NCBI GenBank assembly: GCA_947624975.1
Contig: CANQMP010000004.1
Coordinates: forward strand, 1-64,000
DNA: 64,000 bases
Direction of reading: 5' to 3'
DNA from: Candidatus Gastranaerophilales bacterium
GTDB taxonomy: Bacteria > Cyanobacteriota > Vampirovibrionia > Gastranaerophilales > Gastranaerophilaceae
A program made the translations under genes and the position numbers. Position 1 is the stretch's first letter. Every line of letters starts with the position of its first letter. Shown here one piece after another: positions 1 to 9,543 of the stretch. Under the pieces are notes generated by a model, which worked only from the letters and a program-made list of their open reading frames with translations, searched no databases and had not been told where the DNA came from.

Positions 1-107
1 TGGGTGAAAGAATTTTCATTTTACCCATCAATTATCTAAAATATAGTGAAAAGCGAATTGCGAGCGAATGCCTCAGCCTTTTAATTTGCACGAAGTGCCG
101 TAATCTT
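1..107. repeat. Non-coding edge with dispersed repeat fragments
   Basis: I see no gene here. Bases 1-27 can fold into a hairpin (TGGGTGAAA pairing with TTTTACCCA, one G-T pair), lying beyond the 3' end of the nagA operon on the minus strand. Bases 63-77 are the reverse complement of 39977-39991, and GCACGAAGTGCCG at 88-100 recurs at 40259-40271. These short matches link this edge to the repeat-rich block near 40 kb. Confidence 0.5.
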
Positions 108-998
108 TTACACACGCGGTAATAGAAATTCCCAGTCAATTTTACCTTCAACATCTATTCCATGGTAATTGTAAGGATTTGTGATAAATTCAGGGTTAAA
201 AAGATTTACTTTCATAAGCCGTTTAATAATAGAAGGCAGTAAAAGTGCACTTCCAGCTAATGTTCCGTCTTTTGAAACGGCTTTTTTCCCGTCATAATAT
301 ATCTTTTCACCTGCAAAAATACTTTCTTTTTTATTACTTTCCGTAATCGGCAGACTATCACTTATCAAAATGACTTTGTCAGCAGGTTTTGTCTTAAACA
401 CAAGCCGTAAGGCATCATCAGACACATGCACTCCGTCAGCAATAATCTCCGTATAAATATCGTCATTAACCAATGCGGACAAAGCCGTTGAAGAATTTCT
501 GTGCGTAATTCCCGACATCGCATTAAATAAATGTGTTGCCCCGTTACAATTCGATAAATCACCGCCAATACAATGCCCTGCTTGAATTTTTATATCTTTA
601 TACGTTAAATAATCTATCAGGTCAACATCAAGTTCGGGGGCAAGCGTTACAATTTTTATAAAATCATCCTCGATAAGTCTGAAATTATCCGCCGTTAAAG
701 GCAAAAAAAGCTTATCATCATGAATTCCTTTTTTTTCGGGGTTAAGAAAAATACCTTCCAAATGTATTCCGAAAATCTTCGCCATTTCAGGTGTTTGTAT
801 AGTTGATGCCCGTTTTATAACAGATATTGCACGCTTTGTGTTTTCAACAGTGTCGGTAACTATCGTCGGAAAAATCCCGCCAATACCGTATTTTTTTATC
901 TCTTTGGACAGAAATAAAATATCGTTTATGTCAGCCTTGTTAAAATCAACGCCGAACGCTCCGTGGAAATGTTGTTCGATTAATGGTTTTGTTTTCAT
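108..998 (-). CDS. nagA: N-acetylglucosamine-6-phosphate deacetylase
   Basis: Predicted to remove the acetyl group from GlcNAc-6-phosphate in the cytoplasm, feeding amino-sugar or peptidoglycan recycling. Amidohydrolase motifs are visible: metal-binding HFH at residues 10-12, GIHLEGIFLNPEKKG around 77-91 with the metal-ligand Glu at 81, a His in AGHC near 142, GATHLFNAM near 153-161, ADGVHVS near 188, and the catalytic Asp in ISDS near 214. At 296 residues it is shorter than usual (about 380), because it begins almost directly at the HxH motif and lacks the N-terminal beta-sandwich strand. Its ATG overlaps the murE stop by one base (TAATG), so it is probably translationally coupled in the ftsI-murE-nagA operon. 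The association with murE suits wall recycling. Confidence 0.88.
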   Translation of the reverse strand: MKTKPLIEQHFHGAFGVDFNKADINDILFLSKEIKKYGIGGIFPTIVTDTVENTKRAISVIKRASTIQTPEMAKIFGIHLEGIFLNPEKKGIHDDKLFLPLTADNFRLIEDDFIKIVTLAPELDVDLIDYLTYKDIKIQAGHCIGGDLSNCNGATHLFNAMSGITHRNSSTALSALVNDDIYTEIIADGVHVSDDALRLVFKTKPADKVILISDSLPITESNKKESIFAGEKIYYDGKKAVSKDGTLAGSALLLPSIIKRLMKVNLFNPEFITNPYNYHGIDVEGKIDWEFLLPRV

Positions 999-2473
999 TA
1001 AATTACACTGCCCTCAAACACTTTTCTTGCTTCTTCTCTGTCGTCAAAATGAATTGTTTTATCTTTAAGGATTTGATAATCTTCATGCCCTTTTCCCGCA
1101 ATTACAACGACATCGTTATTGTTTGCAACCCCTCTTAACAGTGAAATTGCAGCTCCTCTGTCGGGTTCAACGATAACATTTTCCGTATCAACCGATAGAA
1201 GTCCCGCAATAATATCGGTTATAATGACCTGCGGATCCTCTGAACGAGGATTATCGCTTGTTATAATGATTTTATCCGCAAGTTTTTGAGCTATTGCTCC
1301 CATTTTCGGACGTTTTGTGGCATCTCTGTCGCCTCCGCAGCCGAAAATGCAGATAAGTTTTCCGTCAGCAGGCGTTATCTCACGTGCGGACTTTAACACA
1401 TTTTCCAAACCGTCGGGGGTATGTGCGTAATCCACGATTACAAGCGGCTTTTTAACGACAACCTCAAACCTTCCCGCAACTCCTTTGACATTTTGCAAAG
1501 CTTTAAGCGAAATTTCAATATCAATTCCGAGTGCAAGCGATGCCGTAACAGCCGCAAGCACATTGTAAACGCTGAACATGCCGTTCAAGTGCAGGTTTAC
1601 TTTATGTTCTCTGCCGTTTTCACACAAGGTAAATTCCGCACCGTTTAACGAAAAATTGATGTCTTTTGCCATAACATCCGCATGAGTTTTTACGCCGTAA
1701 GTGTATTTTTTAACGCCATCGGGAACGGTATTTAAAAATCTTTCCCCGTATTTGTCATCGGAATTTATCACGGCAAAAGCACCTTGCGGAAGGTTTTTGA
1801 ACAAAATCGCCTTTGCATCAAAATAATTATCCATTGTAATATGGTAATCAAGGTGATCTTGAGTCAAATTGGTTAAAACAGCCCCGTTAAACTCGCATCC
1901 GCCCGTTCTGTTTTGTTCCAAAGCGTGTGAACTAACCTCCATTACAACATTATCAATTTTTTCAACATCTTTAATCATCCTGAGCGTTGCCTGAAGTTCG
2001 GGAGCTTGCGGGGTTGTGTGTTTAGCGTCCCTGTATTCGCCGTTTGAGGACAATTTATAACCCAAAGTCCCTATCAATGCACATTTTTGATTATTTTCTT
2101 CAAAAATTTTCTGGATTAAGTGCGTAACCGTTGTTTTTCCGTTCGTTCCCGTAATTCCGATAAGGTTAATACCTTTTGACGGACTTGAATAAAATCTGTC
2201 GGCAATATCAGCGATTTTACGGCGTGTAGAAGATACTATCACCTGCGGAACGTTGACGTTATCGAGTTTTCTTTCCGTAAGTAATGCAACGGCACCGTTT
2301 TCTAAGGCACTTTGAACAAATTCATGCCCGTCAGTATGTTCGCCGACTAAACAAACAAAAATATCACCGTTTTTTGTTGTTTTAGAATTATAAGAAATTC
2401 CCGTAATATTTATGTTTTTAAAATTAACTAAGTCTTTATAGTCTAAATGTTCAATAAGTTCATCAAGTTTCAT
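998..2473 (-). CDS. murE: UDP-MurNAc-L-Ala-D-Glu:meso-diaminopimelate ligase
   Basis: Cytoplasmic Mur ligase that adds the third amino acid to the peptidoglycan stem peptide, using ATP. The ATP-binding loop GITGTNGKTT lies at residues 106-115. DNPR at 407-410 is the motif that in known MurE enzymes selects meso-diaminopimelate over lysine. A Lys in the FDAKAI segment is the likely carbamylated residue. The length (491 residues) is normal for the family. The ATG directly follows the TAA of the upstream ftsI gene, and a GGAG-type ribosome site lies inside the end of ftsI, so the genes form one operon. The combination of DAP-type wall and lpxA elsewhere in the window fits a Gram-negative cell. 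Confidence 0.96.
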   Translation of the reverse strand: MKLDELIEHLDYKDLVNFKNINITGISYNSKTTKNGDIFVCLVGEHTDGHEFVQSALENGAVALLTERKLDNVNVPQVIVSSTRRKIADIADRFYSSPSKGINLIGITGTNGKTTVTHLIQKIFEENNQKCALIGTLGYKLSSNGEYRDAKHTTPQAPELQATLRMIKDVEKIDNVVMEVSSHALEQNRTGGCEFNGAVLTNLTQDHLDYHITMDNYFDAKAILFKNLPQGAFAVINSDDKYGERFLNTVPDGVKKYTYGVKTHADVMAKDINFSLNGAEFTLCENGREHKVNLHLNGMFSVYNVLAAVTASLALGIDIEISLKALQNVKGVAGRFEVVVKKPLVIVDYAHTPDGLENVLKSAREITPADGKLICIFGCGGDRDATKRPKMGAIAQKLADKIIITSDNPRSEDPQVIITDIIAGLLSVDTENVIVEPDRGAAISLLRGVANNNDVVVIAGKGHEDYQILKDKTIHFDDREEARKVFEGSVI

Positions 2474-4219
2474 TTATATCTCCTTCTTTTTCTGCGGAAC
2501 TTTGTCGGGTTTTAGGTTTAAAATTCTTGCCACCTGTGAGGCAACTTCATGGAAAACCGGCCCTGCAACTGTGTTACCCCAAATTGCACCTGATTTTGCA
2601 CTGTCAACCATTACATAAATCAGGATTTGCGGGTCGGAAGCAGGCAGATAACCTATTGTTGAAGTATACATAAAAGGCGTATATCCGGCGGAATTTTCTT
2701 TGGGTTTTCTTGAAGTACCTGTTTTTGCCGCAACATTGTATTTATCCATTTTTATAACCGAACGACCGTTATTTATTGCTGCCGCAAGTAATCGTGTAAT
2801 TGCCTGAGCGGTTTCGGGTTTTATTACCTGCGTATAGTGAATTTTTTGGTCATATTCTTCCTGCGAATACTTTATTATATGCGGAGTAATTCTGACTCCG
2901 TTATTTGCAATAGCCTGAACTGCCGAAATCATCTGAATTGCGGTGACGGAAGTTCCATAACCGTAAGCCATTGTAGCGTGAATTCCCTGATCCCAGTGAG
3001 CCCAGTACGGCAAAAGTCCGACGGATTCTCCGGGTAAATCAATTCCCGTTTTGCTTCCGAAGCCGAATTTCTTTAACACACCGTAAAATTCCGCAGGTGA
3101 CATTGTTCTTGCAACATTTATCGAACCGATGTTGCTTGAGTGTTCAAAAAGGTATTCAAGAGAAATGTTTCCGGGGTACGGGCGAATGTCGTAATCGTAA
3201 TTTTTAATTTCCCATTTACCGATGGTTGTTTTACCCGTGTCAAGAACGGTTGAATTTTCGTTAATTTTGCCTAAATCCATTGCACTGGCAACGGTTATGG
3301 TTTTGAAAGTTGACCCCGGCGGGAAAACATCCGTTAATGTCCAATTTTTGAGCTGCTGCGGTGTCGCGGTTTTGTAATTGTTCGGGTCAAATGTCGGATA
3401 AACCGCATAGGCTAAAATTTCGCCGTTTTTGGGATTCATTACGATAACAGTACCTCTTTCGGCATTTTTTTCCTGAACCATTTTTTCAATTTCTTTTTCG
3501 CAAACGTGCTGAATCGCCGCATCAATAGTCAGGGTGATATTTTCCCCCTTAGGATTTGTCGTTGTCGCAACAGGGTCGGTCAAAAAGTCGTATATAATCT
3601 TTCCGTCACGGGTTTTTTGGAATTTTACGGTGTTTATAACATGTTCAAGTCTGTCTTTTGCCGTGTATTCAACACCGTTTGCAATATCGGCATCAAAATT
3701 GTAGTACCCTAAAACATGTGCGGCAAGCGTTCCTTGCGGATATTCACGTGTATTTTTCTTGCCGAGGCTGATTTCTCGAAGGTGTAACTTAGCAACTTCT
3801 TTTGCGGTATTTCTGTCAATATCTTTTGCAAGAGTGATTACAGGCCCCGGTTTTTTAAGTTTTACAAGAAGTTTATCTTTAGGAATTTTTAAAATCGGTG
3901 AGAGAATTTTGGCAAGTTCTTCGGGAGTATTGTCGTAATCAGCAGGATGAGCGTAAACATCCGAAAAAACCTTATCTGTTGCGAGTTTTATTCCGTTTCT
4001 GTCAAAAATATCGCCACGCATCGAAAAAATTCTTCCGACACGCTGACTTCTCGCTCTGGCACGGTATTTACCCACATCTATTACCTGAACTACAAACAGG
4101 TAAATGATTAGTAACACCATAAATCCTATAAAAAACATGTGCAGAAAACCGAGTGTTTTCTCAAAAGTTCTGTTTCTTTTTTCAACTTCGTTTGCGGGTT
4201 CTTTTAATCTTCTTTGCAC
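2474..4219 (-). CDS. ftsI: Penicillin-binding protein, FtsI-type transpeptidase
   Basis: Class B PBP predicted to cross-link septal peptidoglycan in the periplasm. One membrane segment near residues 23-45 is followed by a dimerisation domain and a transpeptidase domain with all three active-site motifs: STFK at about 303-306 (nucleophile Ser), SSN at 361-363 and KTGT at 499-502. I chose the GTG at 4219 because it has GAGGG seven bases upstream. An in-frame ATG at 4264 would add 15 residues but has no ribosome site. First gene of the ftsI-murE-nagA operon, the usual order of a dcw-type cluster, although the other dcw genes are not in this window. Confidence 0.92.
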   Translation of the reverse strand: MQRRLKEPANEVEKRNRTFEKTLGFLHMFFIGFMVLLIIYLFVVQVIDVGKYRARARSQRVGRIFSMRGDIFDRNGIKLATDKVFSDVYAHPADYDNTPEELAKILSPILKIPKDKLLVKLKKPGPVITLAKDIDRNTAKEVAKLHLREISLGKKNTREYPQGTLAAHVLGYYNFDADIANGVEYTAKDRLEHVINTVKFQKTRDGKIIYDFLTDPVATTTNPKGENITLTIDAAIQHVCEKEIEKMVQEKNAERGTVIVMNPKNGEILAYAVYPTFDPNNYKTATPQQLKNWTLTDVFPPGSTFKTITVASAMDLGKINENSTVLDTGKTTIGKWEIKNYDYDIRPYPGNISLEYLFEHSSNIGSINVARTMSPAEFYGVLKKFGFGSKTGIDLPGESVGLLPYWAHWDQGIHATMAYGYGTSVTAIQMISAVQAIANNGVRITPHIIKYSQEEYDQKIHYTQVIKPETAQAITRLLAAAINNGRSVIKMDKYNVAAKTGTSRKPKENSAGYTPFMYTSTIGYLPASDPQILIYVMVDSAKSGAIWGNTVAGPVFHEVASQVARILNLKPDKVPQKKKEI

Positions 4220-4294
4220 AACTAATCCCTCATATAACTTTATTTTATCACGAGTTATGCACAAAGATAAAAATATTAATTAATATTACGGAAA

Positions 4295-5008
4295 TCAATA
4301 ATTTGGGATAATTTTAGCATCAACCTGTTTATAGCAATTAACACTGTTATTTAGACTTTGAACCAATTCTGCGGCGGTTTGTGCGTTATAAAATTTTCCG
4401 CTTGTAACGAGTGATGTGCATTCAAGCTGGGATAAATCGTCCTCATCATCTATGTTGAATGCTATAACGTCAATTTTTACATCTCTCCTGACTTTGATAA
4501 GCTCCATAACGTATTTGCAAGGACTTTCGTCGCAATTTTCTCCGCCGTCAGTCAACAAAATTATATGTTTTTTTCCGCTAAAGCCGATAAAATCGTTTTT
4601 GATGGCTTGTTTCAGTGAATATGTAATCGGTGTCATCCCTCTGGGTTTTATTGATAATAATTCATTCCCTATGTTTGCCGAATTATTTCTGCGGATAGGG
4701 CTTACAAGTTTTGACGCTCTGCATGCCTCCATCGGAGTAAATCCCATTCTTTGCCCGTAAACCCTTAACCCGACTGAAATATTAGGGTTTAAATTCGGTA
4801 AAAGTGCTTTCATTGTGTCTGTCATTAGTTCAAATTTTCGTTTCCCGTCAAGATATTCGCCCATGCTGTTTGAAAAATCCAAAATAAATAATACCCGTTC
4901 TTCATCGTCAATGTTGTTCACAGAATAGTTATCAGGACGATAAAGGTTATATTCTTGAGCAGTTACGGGCAAAATAAGCAGGCATAAAATTAAAATCAAC
5001 TTCTTCAT
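4295..5008 (-). CDS. Secreted von Willebrand factor A domain protein
   Basis: 237 residues with a signal peptide (cleavage likely after VTA, residue 17) and one vWA domain. The MIDAS metal site is visible: DFSNS at 44-48, a Thr in RGMTP near 127, and the Asp in LLTDGGEN near 155. Such domains bind metal and protein ligands. The many Cys residues in the second half (for example ENCDESPC) suggest disulfides in the periplasm or outside the cell. It lies upstream of ftsI on the same strand but with a gap that may hold its own signals. The ligand is unknown. Confidence 0.8.
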   Translation of the reverse strand: MKKLILILCLLILPVTAQEYNLYRPDNYSVNNIDDEERVLFILDFSNSMGEYLDGKRKFELMTDTMKALLPNLNPNISVGLRVYGQRMGFTPMEACRASKLVSPIRRNNSANIGNELLSIKPRGMTPITYSLKQAIKNDFIGFSGKKHIILLTDGGENCDESPCKYVMELIKVRRDVKIDVIAFNIDDEDDLSQLECTSLVTSGKFYNAQTAAELVQSLNNSVNCYKQVDAKIIPNY

Positions 5009-5103
5009 GATATCCGAATTTTAAAACGGGTATAAAGCTTTTGTCAGCAGGCGTTTAACTATCCGATTTGACGATTATAATTTATTGAAATATTATAATA
5101 ACT

Positions 5104-6348
5104 ATGGAAGCAAAAGATTTTATAAAACAGACCGAAAAAAGTTTGGCTGAGGAATTTGAATATATAGATGAGGTTCGTGACTTCAATCAGAAAAAAGTTC
5201 TTGATGCTTTTATCAGAAATAAAGTCGCACCTGAGCATTTTTATACCGTTTCGGGTTATGGGCATGACGATTTGGGCAGAGAAGTTTTGGATAAAGTTTT
5301 TGCCGATGTTTTTCAAACAGAAAAAGCATTGGTTAGAATTCATTTTGCCTCGGGAACTCATACTCTTTGCTGTTGTCTTTTCGGTAATCTTCGACCGAAT
5401 GACAAGCTTATCAGTGCTGTAGGTTCGCCTTATGACACGATGAGAGAAGTTATAGGAACTGAAGGGGATGAACAAACCAGAGAAGATTCGCTGATTTCTC
5501 ACGGAATTTTGTACGAAGAAATTCCGCTGAAAAATAATTCCGTTGACCTTGAGGCTTTACATAACGCAGTTGATGAGAATACTAAAATGGTTTTAATCCA
5601 GCGTTCAAAAGGTTATTCTACCAGAAAATCACTCACAATAAAAGAAATCGGCGAGATTTGCAAAACAGTTAAAAATAAAAATCCGAATTGTATTTGTTTC
5701 GTAGACAACTGTTACGGTGAATTCTGCGAAAAACTTGAACCGACAGAAGTCGGAGCGGATTTAATTGCAGGTTCTTTAATAAAAAATCCAGGAGGCGGAA
5801 TTGTTGAAGCGGGCGGATACATTGCAGGCAAAGCAAAATACGTTGACAAAGCGGCAAATCGCCTTACAGCTCCGGGAATCGGCTGTGAAGGCGGAGCAAT
5901 GTTTAATCAGCACAGATTAATTTTTCAGGGACTTTTTATTGCACCTTCGGTTGTATCTGATGCGGTTAAGGGGGCTGTTTTGGCTGCAAAAATCTTTGAT
6001 GAAATCGGTTTTGACAGCTCTCCGAAATATTTCGAAAAACGTACGGATATAATTCAAAACATTATTTTCGGCTCACCAGAACCTTTAATTGAATTTTGTA
6101 AAACAATTCAGTCGCTTTCACCCGTAAACGGTTATGTAACGCCTATTCCCGAAAATATTCCGGGATATGAGGATAAAGTTATCATGGCGGGCGGAACATT
6201 TATTGAAGGCTCAACTATTGAATTGTCGGCTGACGGGCCTCTCAGAGAACCTTACGTCGCTTACATGCAGGGCGGTTTGAATTACGCACATGTAAAAATA
6301 GCTCTTACTGAAATTCTTAATAAAGTTTGGAAAAATACAAAATATTAA
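5104..6348 (+). CDS. Methionine gamma-lyase family PLP enzyme (aluminium resistance protein type)
   Basis: 414-residue fold-type I PLP enzyme of the family annotated as methionine gamma-lyase or aluminium resistance protein. The likely Schiff-base Lys is K227 in the segment GSLIKNPGGG. Other family features are SGYGHDD near residue 50, HFASGTHT near 78 and the Gly-rich C-terminal half. It probably cleaves C-S bonds of sulphur amino acids, but the true substrate of this family is poorly defined. There is no clear Shine-Dalgarno sequence before the ATG. A TATAAT box sits at 5076-5081 and another at 5094-5099, so the leader is very short in either case. Confidence 0.85.
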   Translation: MEAKDFIKQTEKSLAEEFEYIDEVRDFNQKKVLDAFIRNKVAPEHFYTVSGYGHDDLGREVLDKVFADVFQTEKALVRIHFASGTHTLCCCLFGNLRPNDKLISAVGSPYDTMREVIGTEGDEQTREDSLISHGILYEEIPLKNNSVDLEALHNAVDENTKMVLIQRSKGYSTRKSLTIKEIGEICKTVKNKNPNCICFVDNCYGEFCEKLEPTEVGADLIAGSLIKNPGGGIVEAGGYIAGKAKYVDKAANRLTAPGIGCEGGAMFNQHRLIFQGLFIAPSVVSDAVKGAVLAAKIFDEIGFDSSPKYFEKRTDIIQNIIFGSPEPLIEFCKTIQSLSPVNGYVTPIPENIPGYEDKVIMAGGTFIEGSTIELSADGPLREPYVAYMQGGLNYAHVKIALTEILNKVWKNTKY

Positions 6349-6496
6349 GTTTAGTAAAGTTCAAAATAACCATATATAACTAATTCTATAGAATTAGTTG
6401 TAAATTATTTTGTAAATCTGTTGACTGTTTATTTTTTATGGTAAACTGTTCATGTGTCCCTATCGGGATAGTATTAAAAATAAGAGGAAGGTTTGT

Positions 6497-8188
6497 ATGT
6501 CATTACCAAATGTTGCATATTTTTCAATGGAAATCGCTATGGATCAGTCTTTAAAGACTTATTCGGGCGGATTAGGATTTTTGGCAGGATCACACATGCT
6601 ATCTGCAGGCTATCTTCAAATGCCGATGGTGGGTGTTACAATACTGTGGTCATACGGTTATTATGACCAAAGAATTGCCCATGACGGTCAGGTCGAGGTA
6701 GCATATATCAGAAAATATTACGATTTTCTTAAAGATATTAACGTTTCAACCGAAGTTGATATCTTTGGCGAAAAAGTTAAAGTAAAAGCTTATTTAGTAG
6801 AACCCGAATTGTTCGGAACTTGCCCCGTTTATTTGCTTACAACCGATATTGACGGTAACAGCGATTGGGCAAGAAGTATCTCCCATAAGCTTTACGACGG
6901 AAATCAAAAGATTAGAATTGCACAGGAAACCGTTCTTGGTATTGCGGGTGTTAGAATTCTTCAACAAATCGGATATAAATTCGATGTTATCCACATGAAC
7001 GAAGGTCATGCACTTCCTGCAGCTTTTGAACTTTTAAGGCAGTATAACGGAAATCTTGATGAAGTTAAGAAAAAGACCGTATTTACAACTCACACTCCCG
7101 TTGCCGCAGGTAACGAAGTTCACTGGGTTGATACACTTTTGGAAGGCGGATTTTTTGCAGGCTGCTCAAGAGAAACGGCAGTTCAACTCGGCGGAGAAAA
7201 CTTCTCGCTTACGGTTGCGGCACTCAGAATGTCAAGACTCGCAAATGCCGTATCACAACTTCATGGACTTGTTTCAAACAAAATGTGGGAATGGGTTGAC
7301 GGCAGATGCCCGATTAGAGCTATCACAAACGCCGTAAATCTTCACTACTGGCAGGATGTGCGTATTAAAAACGCTCTTACACCGCAAGACTTGCTTGATG
7401 TTAAGCGTGAAATGAAAGCGGAACTCTTTGAATACGTTGCAAATGTTGCAGGTAAAAGATTTGACCCTGATGTTTTGACAATTACATGGGCAAGAAGATT
7501 TGCCGATTACAAACGTGCTTGGCTTATCCTTATGGATAATGAAAGAATTACAAAACTGCTTGATGATAACAAAATTCAAATCATTTTCGCAGGAAAATTC
7601 CACCCCGACGATGTTATGGGCAAAGAAATGTTTAACAAACTTCTTAGCCGCTCTCACAGCTTGAAAAATGTTGTCGTACTCCCCGGATACGAACTTGAGC
7701 TTTCGGCAAGATTAAAACGCGGTTCCGATATTTGGCTTAACACACCGCTCAGACCGTTTGAGGCATCTGGAACTTCAGGAATGTCGGCTAATATGAACGG
7801 TGCATTACACTTGTCAATTTACGACGGCTGGACTGTTGAAGGTACGTTTAACGGAATTAACGGTTATACCGTTGAATATCCCGGACTCGACGATGAAATG
7901 CCATGGGAAGAACGCCATTGGAAAGACCATGAATGCGTTATGAATATTATCGAAAATGAGATTATTCCTACATACTATGAAAATAAACAGGAATGGGCAC
8001 GCTTGATGCGTCAGGCTATAAGAACCTCCGAGGCTTACTTCAACTCCGACAGAATGGTTATAGAATACTATAACAGACTCTATAAACCTATAGCACACAG
8101 CGATTCCACTTCAGGAGAAGAAAAGAAAGAAATGAAAATCTCGGAAACTCCGACATTCGATGCGTGGACATTCTCAAATATTAAATAA
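6497..8188 (+). CDS. glgP: Alpha-glucan phosphorylase family protein (GT35, short form)
   Basis: Predicted to work on glycogen-like alpha-glucans, releasing glucose-1-phosphate. Family signatures include VAYFSMEIA at the N-terminus, YSGGLGFLAG, HMNEGHA, TTHTPVAAGNE, RRFADYKRA and RPFEASGTSGM near the C-terminus. The ATG at 6497 follows GAGGAAG; an in-frame ATG at 6452 has no ribosome site. One oddity: in classical phosphorylases the motif continues G-N-M-K and that Lys binds PLP, whereas here the aligned residue is Ser (about S430, GMSANMNG). The protein may therefore be a PLP-free homologue, or this may be normal for its subclade. Terminated by the hairpin at 8191-8217. Confidence 0.82.
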   Translation: MSLPNVAYFSMEIAMDQSLKTYSGGLGFLAGSHMLSAGYLQMPMVGVTILWSYGYYDQRIAHDGQVEVAYIRKYYDFLKDINVSTEVDIFGEKVKVKAYLVEPELFGTCPVYLLTTDIDGNSDWARSISHKLYDGNQKIRIAQETVLGIAGVRILQQIGYKFDVIHMNEGHALPAAFELLRQYNGNLDEVKKKTVFTTHTPVAAGNEVHWVDTLLEGGFFAGCSRETAVQLGGENFSLTVAALRMSRLANAVSQLHGLVSNKMWEWVDGRCPIRAITNAVNLHYWQDVRIKNALTPQDLLDVKREMKAELFEYVANVAGKRFDPDVLTITWARRFADYKRAWLILMDNERITKLLDDNKIQIIFAGKFHPDDVMGKEMFNKLLSRSHSLKNVVVLPGYELELSARLKRGSDIWLNTPLRPFEASGTSGMSANMNGALHLSIYDGWTVEGTFNGINGYTVEYPGLDDEMPWEERHWKDHECVMNIIENEIIPTYYENKQEWARLMRQAIRTSEAYFNSDRMVIEYYNRLYKPIAHSDSTSGEEKKEMKISETPTFDAWTFSNIK

Positions 8189-8190
8189 GA

Positions 8191-8217
8191 AAAGAGGCTA
8201 TATGCCTCTTTTTTTTA
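8191..8217. terminator. Bidirectional rho-independent terminator
   Basis: Stem AAAGAGGC / GCCTCTTT with a five-base loop followed by T8 on the plus strand. It ends glgP and also contains the TAG stop of the convergent FAD oxidoreductase gene. Confidence 0.85.
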
Positions 8218-9487
8218 GGTATTTTACAAGCCCTTCGCCCATGGAAAAGCAGCTTGCCTGAACACGTAACGCCCCTTGTGCCTGCAAATCCGCAGAAATA
8301 CACCTGCCTGCGATAAACAAATTGTCTACATCCGCTGACATTAAGCTTTCAACGGGCAGTTCGTAATCCTGTACCGCCTCTAAGGTTGATGAATTTTTCT
8401 TTGCGGAATGAACATCCACGGGATAGTTTGACCTTAAAACGGGGTTGGCAAACTCTTTACCCGATTTTAAATCATCTATAGTGTAAATATATTTACCTTT
8501 TAGACGTCTTGAAACCCTTATTCCGAGCATATCGGCGATATTCGAAATGTAACAGTTTTCAAACCCTTTAAGATACTTTCTGCAAAAATCCGTGAGTCTG
8601 AAAATACTCATTCTTGCCTCTATGAGAGCGTTTGAGAGGTTTATCTCATTATTTATCGGTTCAATAATACGAGGGCAGTTAAAAGCCACGCATGAAGGCA
8701 TTCCCGCTACTGTAAATATCTGAAAATAGTTTCTGTCAGAGTCTTTTAATACACCTTTATCCACGGCATCATCAAACAACGGCTTTAATGCCCAGTGTCC
8801 GTCCCATGTGTAAGCCGTAGAAAAATGTGTAACATCATCTATAACCTCTACAGTAGTTACATTTCGGTCTTTATCAAAGTCCGAAATCCAATTCGCAAAA
8901 CGTTTTGTATCAACTCCGCCCATAATAAACCGCAGACTTGCAGGCTGAACTTCTTCATTATTTTCCAAAAACTCACAACCGCAAAGTTTTGCGACTTCGC
9001 AATTTCCTGTTGCGTCAATTACGTATCTCGTTTCGATAGATACTGATAACAATTTATCGGATGTTTGTGACGAAACGTTATATACTGATAACATATCGGA
9101 TGAGAGTTCAACAGAACGTATTAACCTGCAATTAAGGTTTACAGACTTGATAAATGTGTTAAAAAGCACAACCGTATTGGCTTTTTTCATCAGGTTGTCG
9201 AGTGCGATTTTGCACAGCTCGGGATTAAACCAGCCTTGATTATCCTGATAAGTAACCTGACCGCCCAGAGTCTTTAATTCAGCCGTCAAATCATTATAAA
9301 AATCAGTGTTGATTTGATTTTCGCCTGATTTCATAACCGGCAAAACAAGTCCCGAAGTAATCATACCGCCAAGATGAAGATTTTTTTCAACCAGAAGTGT
9401 TTTAAAACCTAGCTTTCCTGCCGTATAGGCAGCCGCACAGCCTGCTGTACCGCCGCCGATAACTATTATGTCATATTTTTTGTCCAT
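8198..9487 (-). CDS. FAD-dependent oxidoreductase (FAD_oxidored family)
   Basis: N-terminal dinucleotide-binding motif IIVIGGGTAGCAAAY, the E-K-N-L-H-L-G-G-M segment that follows in this family, and a second FAD contact region, YVIDATGNCEVAK near residue 165. The C-terminal LFIAGRCISADLQAQG segment is also typical of FAD-binding oxidoreductases with unknown substrates. The ATG at 9487 is preferred; an in-frame GTG at 9493 overlaps the gap after the -10 box. A TATAAT box ends six bases before this ATG and there is no ribosome site, so the mRNA is probably leaderless. Confidence 0.82.
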   Translation of the reverse strand: MDKKYDIIVIGGGTAGCAAAYTAGKLGFKTLLVEKNLHLGGMITSGLVLPVMKSGENQINTDFYNDLTAELKTLGGQVTYQDNQGWFNPELCKIALDNLMKKANTVVLFNTFIKSVNLNCRLIRSVELSSDMLSVYNVSSQTSDKLLSVSIETRYVIDATGNCEVAKLCGCEFLENNEEVQPASLRFIMGGVDTKRFANWISDFDKDRNVTTVEVIDDVTHFSTAYTWDGHWALKPLFDDAVDKGVLKDSDRNYFQIFTVAGMPSCVAFNCPRIIEPINNEINLSNALIEARMSIFRLTDFCRKYLKGFENCYISNIADMLGIRVSRRLKGKYIYTIDDLKSGKEFANPVLRSNYPVDVHSAKKNSSTLEAVQDYELPVESLMSADVDNLFIAGRCISADLQAQGALRVQASCFSMGEGLVKYLKKRGI

Positions 9488-9493
9488 AAGCAC

Positions 9494-9521
9494 ATTATAT
9501 ATTGCTTTTCAAATAATTCAA
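9494..9521 (-). promoter_or_regulatory. Promoter of the FAD oxidoreductase gene, leaderless type
   Basis: On the minus strand: TTGAAT (9516-9521), 16-base spacer, TATAAT (9494-9499). Only six bases separate the -10 box from the ATG at 9487, so transcription would start at or next to the start codon. Confidence 0.65.
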
Positions 9522-9543
9522 AATAGTTAAACAATATTAATAA

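Noticed and set aside
5059-5502. Open frame of 147 codons antisense to the methionine gamma-lyase family gene
   Set aside because: Antisense shadow of a well-supported gene, composition unlike the surrounding proteins, no motif.
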